A stretch of 64,000 bases of DNA. Origin: Flavobacteriaceae bacterium GSB9 (GTDB lineage Bacteria > Bacteroidota > Bacteroidia > Flavobacteriales > Flavobacteriaceae). The position numbers and the translations under genes were made by a program. The stretch is taken from the NCBI GenBank assembly GCA_022749295.1, contig CP062007.1, forward strand, positions 310,001 to 374,000, read 5' to 3'. Under the pieces are notes generated by a model, which saw nothing but the letters and a program-made list of their open reading frames with translations, made no database searches and had not been told where the DNA came from. This document shows positions 8,344 to 20,231 of the stretch, in pieces; position 1 is the first letter of the stretch, and every line of letters begins with the position of its first letter.

Positions 8344-9432
8344 CTATAAATTCTTTGTTAGTTTTTTAACAATCTTGTTTTCAGATAAAAAGGCTTTTAA
8401 AATCACTTTTATGGCTGTGTAAGCCGGAATGGCTATTATAAGACCAATAACTCCAAACAAGATACCTGTAATTAAAATAACCAAGAATATTTCTAAAGGA
8501 TGCGACTTTACACTTTTTGAAAAAATAATAGGTTGGCTACCAAAATTATCTATCAATTGGCCAATAGCGAAAACAACAAAAACCCAAAGTGTTTTAGGTA
8601 AAATAAGATTGCTAAAACTTTCACCCAGATTACTGGTCATGGTTAGAAGCATCATTAAAAACACGGCAATTATCGGGCCAACGTATGGTATCAAATTGAT
8701 CAAAGCACATAAAAAGGCTATGACTACAGCGTTTTCAACCCCAATAATTAAAAGGCCAATAGTATAGATGATGAAGAGCACCAAAATTTGTAAAATTAGC
8801 CCAACAAAATATCTAGACAGTAAATCCTTAATCTTAGTTGAGGAAGTTTTCCAACGGCTCTCTTTATTTTCTGGGATAAAAATAAGAATACCGTTTTCAA
8901 ACAATCGGCTATCTTTTAAAAAGAAAAATGAAATAAAAAGCACTGAAAATAGGCCTACGCTAAAACTGCCCAATCCGCTTACTATGGAATTTAAAAAGTT
9001 TGGGATAAGTGATAGATCCATTTTTGAAAGTAAATCGGTTTCTTTTAGCGATTGTTCTACATCAATTTGATGCAAATCGAAATACGTGATGATTTCTGTG
9101 TACAAATCTTCAATGTTGCGCTGTAATTCATCAATATTTAATAACGATAAATTCTGTCCTTGCTTGATAATTAGTGGAATAAATAGCCCAGCCAAACCTA
9201 TAAAAACACCTAATAAAAGCGCCATAGTAACAATTACTGCAAAAGTGTTTTTAAATTTTAATCGGTGGTTTAAAAACCGCACTATGGGTCGACCAATCAA
9301 AGAAATGACAGCTGAAATAGCGATATAGCCAATAACCGAACGTACTTGGTATAAAAAAAACAGAACTAGAGCAACACCTAATACAATGGCAACTGCCCGT
9401 AAAATACCGTTTGAAATTATTTTTGAATTCAA
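8344..9432 (-). CDS. AI-2E family transporter (PerM-like permease)
   Basis: A 362-residue inner-membrane protein with about eight hydrophobic segments arranged as in the AI-2E/PerM family: two N-terminal pairs, a soluble helical part (about 95-150), then a dense C-terminal set. Signature pieces are LINLIPYVGPIIAVF (about 245-259) and GQLIDNFGSQPIIFSKSVKSHP. The family was named from E. coli TqsA, but most members have no proven role in autoinducer export. Nothing nearby points to quorum sensing. Confidence 0.87.
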   Translation of the reverse strand: MNSKIISNGILRAVAIVLGVALVLFFLYQVRSVIGYIAISAVISLIGRPIVRFLNHRLKFKNTFAVIVTMALLLGVFIGLAGLFIPLIIKQGQNLSLLNIDELQRNIEDLYTEIITYFDLHQIDVEQSLKETDLLSKMDLSLIPNFLNSIVSGLGSFSVGLFSVLFISFFFLKDSRLFENGILIFIPENKESRWKTSSTKIKDLLSRYFVGLILQILVLFIIYTIGLLIIGVENAVVIAFLCALINLIPYVGPIIAVFLMMLLTMTSNLGESFSNLILPKTLWVFVVFAIGQLIDNFGSQPIIFSKSVKSHPLEIFLVILITGILFGVIGLIIAIPAYTAIKVILKAFLSENKIVKKLTKNL

Positions 9433-9525
9433 TGGATGATGTTTTGTTTAGTAAATCTAGTCATTTAGAATGAAAGTAAGAAATTGTACGGTTTTTATGC
9501 GATAAAATGCTTTAATTCCTATAAC

Positions 9526-10023
9526 CTAAAACAACTGTTTTGTTATTTCATAAAGCGCTATGTTGGTTGCCTGTACCACATTCATGCTACTGTTTCGACC
9601 AAACATTTCAATGTGAAGAATGGTATCCGAATTTTGCAGGATAGCTTCGGAAACGCCAAAATTTTCATCGCCAATAACTAATGCTATTGGATGTTCTGCT
9701 GAAAAATTAAATGTATGAATTGGGATACTCGAATTAGTGATTTCTAGAGAAATAATTTGATAGCCATTTTGTTTTAAATCTTTAATAACTTTTGATACCG
9801 ATTGTTGAATTTCAAAAGGCACCGATTTTTCAGTAGACCGTGATGTTTTAGTCATTTTTCTGCCCAAAGAAACATCACCACAAAGCATAAGTTTTTCAAC
9901 ACCAAAGGCATCACAAATTCTAAACAAACTACCAATATTTGGCGCGTTAGTAACGTTGTCGCAAACCAGAGTAACTGAAAAATTGCGTTTCGAAAAGCGG
10001 CTATTGTAGTGAGTGAGTTGCAT
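9526..10023 (-). CDS. TrmH/SpoU family RNA methyltransferase
   Basis: A 165-residue single-domain SPOUT enzyme. TNAPNIGSLFRICDAFGV is motif 1 with the conserved N and R, IALVIGDENFGVSE is motif 2, and NSSMNVVQATNIALYEI is motif 3. It is the second SpoU-type enzyme in 4 kb but is clearly different from the one at 6344. Its target is probably a tRNA or rRNA ribose 2'-OH and is not assigned here. The 102-base gap to the DUF4159 gene contains a small GCAGTTA tandem repeat and T/G-rich sequence. Confidence 0.87.
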   Translation of the reverse strand: MQLTHYNSRFSKRNFSVTLVCDNVTNAPNIGSLFRICDAFGVEKLMLCGDVSLGRKMTKTSRSTEKSVPFEIQQSVSKVIKDLKQNGYQIISLEITNSSIPIHTFNFSAEHPIALVIGDENFGVSEAILQNSDTILHIEMFGRNSSMNVVQATNIALYEITKQLF

Positions 10024-10125
10024 TTTGCAGTTAGCAGTTAGTAGTATTCAGTTTCGGTATTGTGTAGAAAATAAAACTATTTGATTAGTATCCTTTTGTG
10101 TTTTTGTGCCTTAGCGAGAAACCAA

Positions 10126-10767
10126 TCAATTTTCAAAAGCATATTTTACAATATTGGCGCCCATTTTAAGGGCTTTTTCTCGAACATTGGCAGGGTCGTT
10201 GTGTACTTCGGGGTCTTCCCAGCCATCTCCCAAGTCGCTTTCATAAGTAAAGAGTAAAACCAATCGTGATTCATAAAAAATGCCAAAAGCCTGCGGACGT
10301 TTGCCATCGTGTTCGTGAATTTTTGGTAGCCCTTCAGGAAACTTGAAAGCGGCACTAAAAATGGGGTGGTTAACGGGTAATTCAATCAAATCTTTATCAG
10401 GAAACACTTTTTTAAGTGCTTCGGTAATGTAAGGCTGCATACCATAATTATCGTCAATGTGTAAAAAACCGCCAGATATCAGGTAATTTCTTAGGTTTTC
10501 TGCATCGTTTTCACTAAAAAATACATTGCCATGCCCTGTCATGTGCAACAATGGATATTGAAAAATATCGGAACTACCCGTTTCGACGGTTTCAGGTTTG
10601 GAGTTTATTTTAGTGTTTATATTTTGGTTGCAAAACGCAATAAGATTGGGCAATGCCGTAGGATTACTGTACCAATCGCCTCCACCTTTGTACTTTAAAA
10701 CGGCCAGATTTTGGCAGAAAGCAAAAGTGGAAAGACAAAAAATAAAAAGTAAAAAGGTGTTTTTCAT
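10126..10767 (-). CDS. DUF4159 domain protein, secreted
   Basis: A 213-residue protein starting with a good signal peptide (MKNTFLLFIFCLSTFAFC). I chose the ATG at 10767 over one five codons upstream because it puts the signal peptide at the very N-terminus. The rest is a DUF4159 domain: ALLKYKGGGDWY-like start, LLHMTGHG, GGFLHIDDNYG and ELPVNHPIFS, a Rossmann-like fold resembling class I glutamine amidotransferases. Function is unknown in the family. It follows rsmE by 7 bases and is likely co-transcribed. Confidence 0.83.
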   Translation of the reverse strand: MKNTFLLFIFCLSTFAFCQNLAVLKYKGGGDWYSNPTALPNLIAFCNQNINTKINSKPETVETGSSDIFQYPLLHMTGHGNVFFSENDAENLRNYLISGGFLHIDDNYGMQPYITEALKKVFPDKDLIELPVNHPIFSAAFKFPEGLPKIHEHDGKRPQAFGIFYESRLVLLFTYESDLGDGWEDPEVHNDPANVREKALKMGANIVKYAFEN

Positions 10768-10774
10768 ATGCAAA

Positions 10775-11479
10775 TCACTCATTGGTAAATGCTACTGAAT
10801 GGCAAGCTACAATGGCGGCCGTTTCGGTGCGCAAACGTGTTTTGCCCAAAGTTACGGGAATAAAATGGTTTTTTAGTGCGGTGTCTATTTCGGTTGCTGA
10901 AAAATCGCCTTCCGGACCAATTAAAACCGTAATCTCACTACCAGGCATCAACTGGCTTTTTAATGATTTTTTATCGGTTTCTTCGCAATGGGCAATGAAT
11001 TTTTGACCTGTAAAATCTCTGCTTATGAAATCTTTAAAAGTTACAACCTCGTTTAATTTTGGCAAATAATTGTTTAACGACTGTTTCATGGCCGATTGCA
11101 AAATACGCTCAAAACGCTCTATTTTCACAACTTTACGCTCACTGTGGTCGCAAATAATAGGTGTAATGGAATCGATGCCAATTTCGGTCGCTTTTTCTAA
11201 AAACCACTCATAGCGGTCGTTCATTTTTGTAGGAGCTACCGCTAAATGCAAACTGTATTGGTGTTTAGGGTGAAACTGGTTCGAAACAATGAGCGCTTTA
11301 CATTTATTGATTTTTGGCACAGAAATTTCAGCGGTGAACAACCAACCCTTACCGTTGGTGATATGTAGGGGGTCGCCAGCCGATTTACGCAATACTTTTA
11401 CAATATGCCGACTTTCATCTTTATTGAATGTGAAAGTTTTGGTGCTTTCATCTATATCTGGACTGTAAAAAAGCTGCAT
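10775..11479 (-). CDS. rsmE: 16S rRNA (uracil1498-N3)-methyltransferase
   Basis: A 234-residue protein of normal RsmE length. The N-terminal PUA-like domain includes FNKDESRHIVKVLRKSAGDP, and the C-terminal SPOUT domain has VLIGPEGDFSATEID and LGKTRLRTETAAI, both diagnostic of RsmE. It methylates N3 of U1498 in 16S rRNA in the 30S subunit. Its start codon shares a base with the stop of the parvulin gene (TAATG), so the two are translationally coupled. Confidence 0.95.
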   Translation of the reverse strand: MQLFYSPDIDESTKTFTFNKDESRHIVKVLRKSAGDPLHITNGKGWLFTAEISVPKINKCKALIVSNQFHPKHQYSLHLAVAPTKMNDRYEWFLEKATEIGIDSITPIICDHSERKVVKIERFERILQSAMKQSLNNYLPKLNEVVTFKDFISRDFTGQKFIAHCEETDKKSLKSQLMPGSEITVLIGPEGDFSATEIDTALKNHFIPVTLGKTRLRTETAAIVACHSVAFTNE

Positions 11480-12117
11480 TATTCTTTGGGTTCAACAATT
11501 TTTAAAACTTCAATTTCTGAAATGTTTTTTGAGGCGTGTGTTTTTAAAACTACATAATACCATTTTTTCGACGGAATATCAACTGTAAAAATATCATTTA
11601 TTTGGTGGTTACCATGTATAATTTCATTTTCAAAATCAGGATGCAGTGTGCCTTCTGTAAACCAACCTAAATCACCACCTTTTTTTGCGTTTGCGTCCAT
11701 GGAATACTGTTTGGCAAGAAAGTCGAAAGGTGCACCGCTACGGTATTTAGCAATTATTCTATCTCTTAAAGCATTAATGTTTTTTACATCGTATTTATTG
11801 CCGTCTAAAAAAATATAGGCGGCACGATGATAAGTGTTTTGGATTTTGTCAACCACTTTATAGTATGTTTTTTCAAACTCGTTTTCACTGGTTTTAGTAC
11901 CGCCAAGCCCAAGTTTAAACAATGCTTTTGTAAGTCTGGTTTTGTGTTTTTCTTCGTTAAAGGTTACCAATTTGTTCTTTTTGGAATTTCTGTACTCTAA
12001 AAAATGTTCAATTTGTTCTGGGGTTGAAATACTGTCCAAATCTTGCTCGATGGAGGTTTGAGCTGAAGAAAATAAGGGAATAGAGAATAACAGAGTAAAA
12101 AGTAAAAGGTTTTTCAT
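11479..12117 (-). CDS. Parvulin-type peptidylprolyl isomerase, exported
   Basis: A 212-residue protein with an N-terminal signal peptide (MKNLLLFTLLFSIPLFSSAQ). The parvulin domain lies about residues 95-205, with AKQYSMDANAKKGGDLGWF and HPDFENEI as the strongest family pieces. It should act on proline bonds of proteins in the periplasm. It lacks the long N-terminal chaperone region of SurA. It lies between a small membrane protein gene and rsmE in the leftward tsaD run. Confidence 0.85.
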   Translation of the reverse strand: MKNLLLFTLLFSIPLFSSAQTSIEQDLDSISTPEQIEHFLEYRNSKKNKLVTFNEEKHKTRLTKALFKLGLGGTKTSENEFEKTYYKVVDKIQNTYHRAAYIFLDGNKYDVKNINALRDRIIAKYRSGAPFDFLAKQYSMDANAKKGGDLGWFTEGTLHPDFENEIIHGNHQINDIFTVDIPSKKWYYVVLKTHASKNISEIEVLKIVEPKE

Positions 12118-12219
12118 AACGTAGGTTTTTTAATTCGATTTCAAATTTAAACCTATTGAAAATGTAATCGCGCCAAGTAAAAATAAGTTTTTAAGAATAT
12201 ATTGTTTATAACTTGTTTT

Positions 12220-12423
12220 TTAACTTTTGAAGAAGAGGAAAAAAAGCAAGCCAAAAATGAAAGTTAGTAGTGAAACTAAAATGGAGTAATTGAATGTTGT
12301 GATAACATAATAATTGTCTTTGATGTTAAAAGCTAATGTTTCGTTTGAGTTATAATAAAACCAGCTTCCTAATAGCGTTAAGATTGTAATTATCCATAAA
12401 AAATGGTGCAGTTTTAAGTTCAT
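12220..12423 (-). CDS. Small two-helix membrane protein, unknown
   Basis: A 67-residue ORF starting 2 bases after the tsaD stop. Two hydrophobic stretches (about residues 7-23 and 46-65) flank a polar 20-residue loop, so a hairpin membrane protein is likely. I do not recognise it. Its tight spacing to tsaD and same-strand position argue that it is a real gene; its small size leaves some doubt. Confidence 0.55.
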   Translation of the reverse strand: MNLKLHHFLWIITILTLLGSWFYYNSNETLAFNIKDNYYVITTFNYSILVSLLTFIFGLLFFLFFKS

Positions 12424-12425
12424 TT

Positions 12426-13448
12426 TTAAATTTTCAACCGCGCCGAAGCTACTACATCTTGCTGGGCAAAATCCTGCTGCAAATATTTTAAATGACCAAC
12501 AATGGCAATCATGGCAGCATTATCTGTGGTGAATTCAAATTTAGGTACATAAGTAATCCAGCCAAATTTGCTTTCACCGTCTTTTAAAGCTTGCCGAATC
12601 CCAGAGTTTGCAGAAACGCCACCGCCAATGGCAATGTGCTTAATGCCCGTTTCTTTCGAGGCTTTCTTTAATTTGTCAATTAAAATGCCAATAATGGTGT
12701 GTTGAATGGATGCACAGATATCGTTTAAGTTTTCTTCAACAAAATTAGGGTTGGCTTTGGTTTCCTTTTGAACAAAATACAAAATGGCCGTTTTTAATCC
12801 CGAAAAGCTAAAATTAAGTCCGTCAACTTTCGGTTTGGTAAACTTAAACGCTTTTGGGTTTCCTAATTTGGCACGTTTGTCTATTTCTGGACCAGCAGGG
12901 TAGCCTAAGCCTAAAATTTTCCCGCTTTTATCAAAGGCCTCACCAACGGCATCATCAATAGTTTCACCGATAACATCCATGTTAAAGTAATCTTTAACCT
13001 TAACAATCTGGGTATGGCCACCAGAAATTGTCATGGCCAAAAAGGGTAATGGTGGTTTTTCGTAGCCTTCTTCATCGATAAAATGAGCTAAAATATGGCC
13101 TTGCATATGGTTTACGTCTATTAATGGAATATTGAGCCCGTAGGCCAACGATTTGGCAAATGACGTGCCCACCAATAAACTGCCCATTAAACCAGGGCCG
13201 CGGGTAAAAGCAATAGCGTTAAGTTCTTCCTTGGTAATATTAGCTTTTTTAAGAGCTTGGTGTACCACAGGAACTATATTTTGTTGGTGTGCACGTGATG
13301 CCAGTTCGGGCACCACACCGCCATATTCTTCGTGTATTTTTTGGCTGGCAATAACATTGCTTAAAATACGACCGTTATGCATAACAGAAGCCGCGGTATC
13401 ATCGCATGAAGACTCAATTCCGAGGATGTAAATATTTTGTGAGGACAT
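12426..13448 (-). CDS. tsaD: tRNA N6-adenosine threonylcarbamoyltransferase
   Basis: A 340-residue ASKHA-fold protein of usual TsaD length. The N-terminus LGIESSCDDTAAS, the metal-binding HMQGHILAHF (two histidines), and the phosphate loops TISGGHTQIVKV and IGGGVSANSG are all intact. It transfers threonylcarbamoyl to A37 of ANN-decoding tRNAs with TsaB, TsaE and TsaC, which are not in this window. It heads a leftward run of nine genes and is divergent from tamB. Confidence 0.96.
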   Translation of the reverse strand: MSSQNIYILGIESSCDDTAASVMHNGRILSNVIASQKIHEEYGGVVPELASRAHQQNIVPVVHQALKKANITKEELNAIAFTRGPGLMGSLLVGTSFAKSLAYGLNIPLIDVNHMQGHILAHFIDEEGYEKPPLPFLAMTISGGHTQIVKVKDYFNMDVIGETIDDAVGEAFDKSGKILGLGYPAGPEIDKRAKLGNPKAFKFTKPKVDGLNFSFSGLKTAILYFVQKETKANPNFVEENLNDICASIQHTIIGILIDKLKKASKETGIKHIAIGGGVSANSGIRQALKDGESKFGWITYVPKFEFTTDNAAMIAIVGHLKYLQQDFAQQDVVASARLKI

Positions 13449-13526
13449 TAATAAAAATTAGGCACAATAATTGTTAATTTTGAAAACGAATAAAAGGCTC
13501 TGAACATTTTCGATTACTCGTAGTTG

Positions 13527-13534
13527 CAAAAGTA
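13527..13534 (-). promoter_or_regulatory. Candidate -7 box for the tsaD run
   Basis: On the minus strand this reads TACTTTTG, a perfect TAnnTTTG match, about 78 bases before the tsaD start. No TTG lies at the expected -33 distance, so the call rests on one box. Confidence 0.35.
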
Positions 13535-13616
13535 ATTCATTAAAAACAAAAATAATAAGGTTAAGCGTATCAAAAAAAGACTAAAAATACTGTTACAGTT
13601 AATAGGTATTCTTCTA

Positions 13617-16600
13617 TTGTTGTTCATCATTTTGGTGTTGGTGCTCACTATTCCCTACGTTCAGACACAATTAGGAAAATATGCCACCAAGCGCTTAAAC
13701 GAGGATTTCAAGACCAATATAAACATCAATAGGGTAAGTTTACAGTTTAATGGCGATGTAGAATTAAAGGACATTTATATTGAAGATTACAAAAAAGATA
13801 CGTTAATAAGTATTCAAGAGCTAAACACTTCTATATTAAGTTTTACCAATTTGGCCAGTGGTAGTTTGGTTTTTGGCGATATTGATATTGAAAACCTGCT
13901 GTTCAACATAAAAACCTATAAAGGCGCTAGCGATACCAATCTAGATGTTTTTGTGCGAAAGTTTGAAAGTAATAATCCGCGCGAAAAAAAAGGTAATTTT
14001 CTATTATCATCGAGCGACGTTACGATTAACAACAGTACGTTTTTGTTATCTGACGAAAACAGGGAAACCAAAGAACGACTCCATTTTAACGATTTAAACA
14101 TTAATGCCACTAATTTTTTAATTAACGGAAGTGAGGTTAGTGCTAGAATAAACACCTTGGCATTTGAAGATAGCAGAGGCGTGGTTGTTGATAATTTAAT
14201 GACCAATTTCAGCTATACCTTAACCGACATGACTTTTGAGAACTTAGAGATTAAAACACCAAGATCTAACCTAAAAGGCAATTTAAAGTTTTTGTATAAG
14301 CGTGAAGATTTACAGTATTTTGAAGATAAGGTACAACTAAAAGCCAATTTTGAAGGTTCAACCATTTCGTTGGATGAATTGAACGTTTTTTACAATGAGT
14401 TTGGAAACAATCAATCGGCCAGATTTGATGTTACGCTCTCTGGAACTTTAAATAATTTACAGGCAGATAACTTAAGACTCACTACCAGCAGCCGAACACA
14501 AGTTTATGGCGACCTTACCTTTAAAAACTTATTGAACAAAGCGCCTAATAACTTTTACATGAATGGTAACTTTAGAAATTTATCGTCCAGTTATGGCAAT
14601 TTAAGAGCGTTGTTGCCAAACATTTTGGGTGAGGCCATACCATCTTCGTTCGAACGGCTGGGTAAGTTCACCATAGTGGGTAATTCGCAAGTAACGTCAT
14701 CGACAGTTTTGGCAGATATTAAAATTGATACCGAATTGGGCTTGGCGAATTCCAATCTTAAAATCACTAAAATAAACGACATCGATAATGCCGATTACAA
14801 AGGTAAAATTGTTTTTAAAGAGTTTGATTTTGGTACTTTTTTAGACGACCCCAAAGTTGGAAACGGATCGTTGGATTTTGATGTGAACGGTAAAGGGTTT
14901 ACAGCTGAAATGATAGACACACAGGTAAAAGGAGAGGTGTATCAGTTAATCTATAACAACTACAATTACCAAAACATAAAAGTAGCCGGAAACGTAAGAA
15001 ATAAAATTTTTGACGGAAACCTGATTGTTAACGATCAAAACTTGCGTATGAATTTTAACGGGTTGGTAGATTTCTCAGAAGTTGTTAAAAAGTATGATTT
15101 TGAAGCCGTAGTAGATTATGCAGATTTAAATACGCTTAATTTCGTAAAACAAGATAGCGTTTCTAGGTTTACAAGTCGGGTGAAAATGAATATGAACAGT
15201 AGCAGTCTAGACGATGCCTACGGAAAAATAGCCTTTACAAATACAGTTTATAAAAATGAACACGATACGTATTACTTCGATAAGTTTGATGTATCGTCGC
15301 GATTTGATAATAATATTAGGTATGTTGAATTCAGTTCGCCTGATATTATTGAAGGAAGTTTAAAGGGGCGTTTTTTCTTAAAAGATTTAAAAAAACTATT
15401 CGAAAACTCCATTGGCTATATTTACACCAATTACATTCCGCATGAAGTAAAAACCGATCAGAGCATCGATTTCAATTTTAAAATTTACAATAAAATTGTT
15501 GAGGTCGTTTTTCCAGATATCGAATTAGGTAAAAACACATTTATTCGTGGACGGGTAGAGAGTGAAGAAGAAAACTTTAAGCTAACGTTTAAATCGCCAA
15601 AAATAAAACTTCTTGACTATTACGCAGAGGGGTTAGAACTCCAAGTAGACAACAGTAATCCACTTTTTAATACATATGTTGAGGTTGATAGTTTAGATGC
15701 CAAATACTATCAAGTTTCCGATTTTAATTTAATTAACGTAACGGTTAACGATACGTTGTTTATGAGGTCGGAATTTAACGGCGGAAAACGCAGCCAAGAT
15801 ATTTATAACTTAAGTTTTTATCATACCATAAATGAAGAAAATGAATCCGTTTTAGGGTTTAAGAAATCTGATATTACAATAAAAAACAACAAATGGTTCA
15901 TAAACGAGGCGCAAGACCAGTTCCATAAAATTTCATTCGACAAAAAATTGACAAAATTGGATATCGATAAGTTTAAAATAAATCACAAAAACGAAGAGAT
16001 TAAACTTTCGGGCTTTTTAAAAGACTCTACCCAAAAAGATATCAAACTAGATTTTACTAATGTAGATCTCGAAAAAATAACACCCGATATTGATAGTTTA
16101 TCTTTAGCGGGAAATGTAAACGGAAAGTTGGATATTCTGCAAAAAAACGGAAGCTATCTGCCAAATTCAACCATAGTAATCGATAATTTTAAGGTCAACG
16201 ACTTTTTGTTGGGTTCTTTTGATGCAACTGTTACCGGGAATGAAACGCTTACAAACTATGTAGTCGATGCCACAATAAAGGACGATACTTCAAAATCATT
16301 TAGTGCCAAGGGCGATATAAATGTATTGGGCAACCAATCCACAATAAATGTGGCGCTCAATTTCGATAAATTCAATCTTTTACCGTTAAATCCGCTTTTA
16401 GAAGGAGTTTTAACCAATATAAGAGGAGCGGTTTCGGGTGCTGTAAATGTTGTAGGCAATTTAAAACGACCAGATATTAATGGCGATTTAATAGTAAAAA
16501 GCGGCGGTTTGGGAATCCCTTATTTAAATGTCGATTACGATTTTAATAACAATGCTTCGGTGACCTTAAAAAACCAAACGTTTGTATTCAATAATATTAG

Positions 16601-18005
16601 GCTAACCGATACTAATTACAATTCCAAAGGGGTGTTGAACGGTTCTATTAGCCATTTTAACTTTTCTAAATGGCGTTTGGGACTTGATATTGCAACACCA
16701 CGTTTGTTGGTGCTTGATACCAAAGCCACCGATGATGCACTATATTACGGTACAGGCTTTGTTGGTGGACGGGCGAGCTTAACAGGCCCCACAGAGCAGT
16801 TAGTTATAAGTGTTGTTGGAGAAACAAAACGCGGCACAGTATTTAAAATTCCGTTGAGTGATGCCGAGTCGTTTGGCGATAATTCATTTATTCATTTTAT
16901 AACAAAAGAAGAAAAAGAGGCCAGGGAAAAAGGAACAGAAGTTGTTTTTGAAGAAATACAAGGTTTAGAAATGGACTTTGACCTTGATGTTACTGAAGAT
17001 GCCGAAGTAGAAATTATTATTGACAAAGAAACCGGACACTCATTGAAAGGACGAGGTAGAGGCGGGCTCTTAGTAGAAATAAATACCAATGGTAAATTTG
17101 ATATGTGGGGAGATTTTGCGGTATTTGAAGGCGTTTACAATTTTGCTTACGGAGGCTTGATTCAAAAAGAATTTATTGTTCAGCCTGGTGGAACAATAGC
17201 TTGGGACGGCGACCCGCTTAAAGCACAAATAGATATGTTGGCCATTTATAAAACACAAGCCAACCCTTCACCATTATTGGATAACCCTATAAATAGAAGT
17301 ATTCCTGTTGAATTGAATATTGAACTGACAGGAGATTTAGAACAGCCCAACCCCGAGTTTAGTTTTGAATTTCCAAATGTAAACTCAACCATAAAATCTG
17401 AGCTTCAATATCGTTTGGAGTCTCCAGACGATAAGCAAAATCAAGCTCTGTACTTAATTTCCACCGGGTCGTTTTCACGAGGCTTGAATGAGCTTAATTT
17501 TTCAGGTACTATTGCCGAGCGTTTAAATGGTATTATTAACGGTATATTTACCAACGGCGACAGTAAAATAAATATTGGTTTGAATTATGAAGCCGGACAG
17601 AATAGGCCCGATTATCAAACTGATGACCGTTTTGGGGTTACCCTACAAACTCAGATAAGCGATCGCGTATTAATAAACGGTAAGGTAGGGGTGCCTGTGG
17701 GCGGAGCAACCGAAACGGTGGTTGCCGGCGATGTTGAAATAGATTTTCTGTTGAATGAAGAAGGAACACTCACGGCTAAAGTGTTCAACCGAGAAAACAG
17801 TATCCGTAATTTTGGAGAAGCCATCGGCTATACCCAGGGTGTTGGTCTTTCCTATAGTGTAGATTTCGACACCTTTAAAGAACTTCTGAAAAAATTATTG
17901 GCAAAACCTAAAAAAAGGGAAGACGTCATAATAGAAGAACAGCCCGAAAACGAAAACGCCAACGTATTGCCAGATTACATATCTATCAAATCGGCCTCCA
18001 AATAA
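13617..18005 (+). CDS. tamB: TamB-like translocation/assembly module protein
   Basis: A protein of at least 1462 residues: one N-terminal membrane anchor, then over 1000 residues of repetitive beta-strand sequence, ending in the conserved TamB/DUF490 domain (about 1000-1440; EVEIIIDKETGHSLKGRGRGGL, NFAYGGLIQKEFIVQPGGTI). TamB-type proteins bridge inner and outer membranes and are linked to outer-membrane protein assembly and lipid transport. The start is unclear. The frame is open back to 13536 and encodes a basic stretch (VKRIKKRLKILLQLIG) that is the expected cytoplasmic side of the anchor, but it has no ATG, GTG or TTG before the TTG at 13617. The coordinate given is the first conventional start; the real one may be a rare codon upstream. 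Confidence 0.9.
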   Translation: MLFIILVLVLTIPYVQTQLGKYATKRLNEDFKTNININRVSLQFNGDVELKDIYIEDYKKDTLISIQELNTSILSFTNLASGSLVFGDIDIENLLFNIKTYKGASDTNLDVFVRKFESNNPREKKGNFLLSSSDVTINNSTFLLSDENRETKERLHFNDLNINATNFLINGSEVSARINTLAFEDSRGVVVDNLMTNFSYTLTDMTFENLEIKTPRSNLKGNLKFLYKREDLQYFEDKVQLKANFEGSTISLDELNVFYNEFGNNQSARFDVTLSGTLNNLQADNLRLTTSSRTQVYGDLTFKNLLNKAPNNFYMNGNFRNLSSSYGNLRALLPNILGEAIPSSFERLGKFTIVGNSQVTSSTVLADIKIDTELGLANSNLKITKINDIDNADYKGKIVFKEFDFGTFLDDPKVGNGSLDFDVNGKGFTAEMIDTQVKGEVYQLIYNNYNYQNIKVAGNVRNKIFDGNLIVNDQNLRMNFNGLVDFSEVVKKYDFEAVVDYADLNTLNFVKQDSVSRFTSRVKMNMNSSSLDDAYGKIAFTNTVYKNEHDTYYFDKFDVSSRFDNNIRYVEFSSPDIIEGSLKGRFFLKDLKKLFENSIGYIYTNYIPHEVKTDQSIDFNFKIYNKIVEVVFPDIELGKNTFIRGRVESEEENFKLTFKSPKIKLLDYYAEGLELQVDNSNPLFNTYVEVDSLDAKYYQVSDFNLINVTVNDTLFMRSEFNGGKRSQDIYNLSFYHTINEENESVLGFKKSDITIKNNKWFINEAQDQFHKISFDKKLTKLDIDKFKINHKNEEIKLSGFLKDSTQKDIKLDFTNVDLEKITPDIDSLSLAGNVNGKLDILQKNGSYLPNSTIVIDNFKVNDFLLGSFDATVTGNETLTNYVVDATIKDDTSKSFSAKGDINVLGNQSTINVALNFDKFNLLPLNPLLEGVLTNIRGAVSGAVNVVGNLKRPDINGDLIVKSGGLGIPYLNVDYDFNNNASVTLKNQTFVFNNIRLTDTNYNSKGVLNGSISHFNFSKWRLGLDIATPRLLVLDTKATDDALYYGTGFVGGRASLTGPTEQLVISVVGETKRGTVFKIPLSDAESFGDNSFIHFITKEEKEAREKGTEVVFEEIQGLEMDFDLDVTEDAEVEIIIDKETGHSLKGRGRGGLLVEINTNGKFDMWGDFAVFEGVYNFAYGGLIQKEFIVQPGGTIAWDGDPLKAQIDMLAIYKTQANPSPLLDNPINRSIPVELNIELTGDLEQPNPEFSFEFPNVNSTIKSELQYRLESPDDKQNQALYLISTGSFSRGLNELNFSGTIAERLNGIINGIFTNGDSKINIGLNYEAGQNRPDYQTDDRFGVTLQTQISDRVLINGKVGVPVGGATETVVAGDVEIDFLLNEEGTLTAKVFNRENSIRNFGEAIGYTQGVGLSYSVDFDTFKELLKKLLAKPKKREDVIIEEQPENENANVLPDYISIKSASK

Positions 18006-18143
18006 TTGTGCACTTTTGATGTTTTCCGAATAATGGCCATACTAAAACGTTATAGTTTTAAAAAAGTATTAAATTGCCAAAAATGCTTTAGATATATGGT
18101 ATTTGTTTATTAATTTTACGCTTCAAAAATTTAAAATAAACGA

Positions 18144-20149
<2,006 letters not shown>

Positions 20150-20176
20150 TTTGGGAATATATAATTAATATTAATT

Positions 20177-20219
20177 ACTCCACACTACCTAATCTTATTA
20201 GGTATTGTGGAGTTTTTTT
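20177..20219 (+). terminator. Strong Rho-independent terminator of pfkA-gapA
   Basis: Arms 20177-20193 and 20197-20213 pair over 17 positions with one mismatch, have a 3-base loop, and run into seven T (20213-20219). It separates the glycolytic pair from the sugar kinase gene. Confidence 0.92.
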
Positions 20220-20231
20220 AGTTTTAAACTT

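Noticed and set aside
20205-20231. TTG start that would lengthen the BadF-type kinase by nine residues
   Set aside because: It lies in the right arm of the strong pfkA-gapA terminator, and the ATG at 20232 begins exactly at the first conserved strand.
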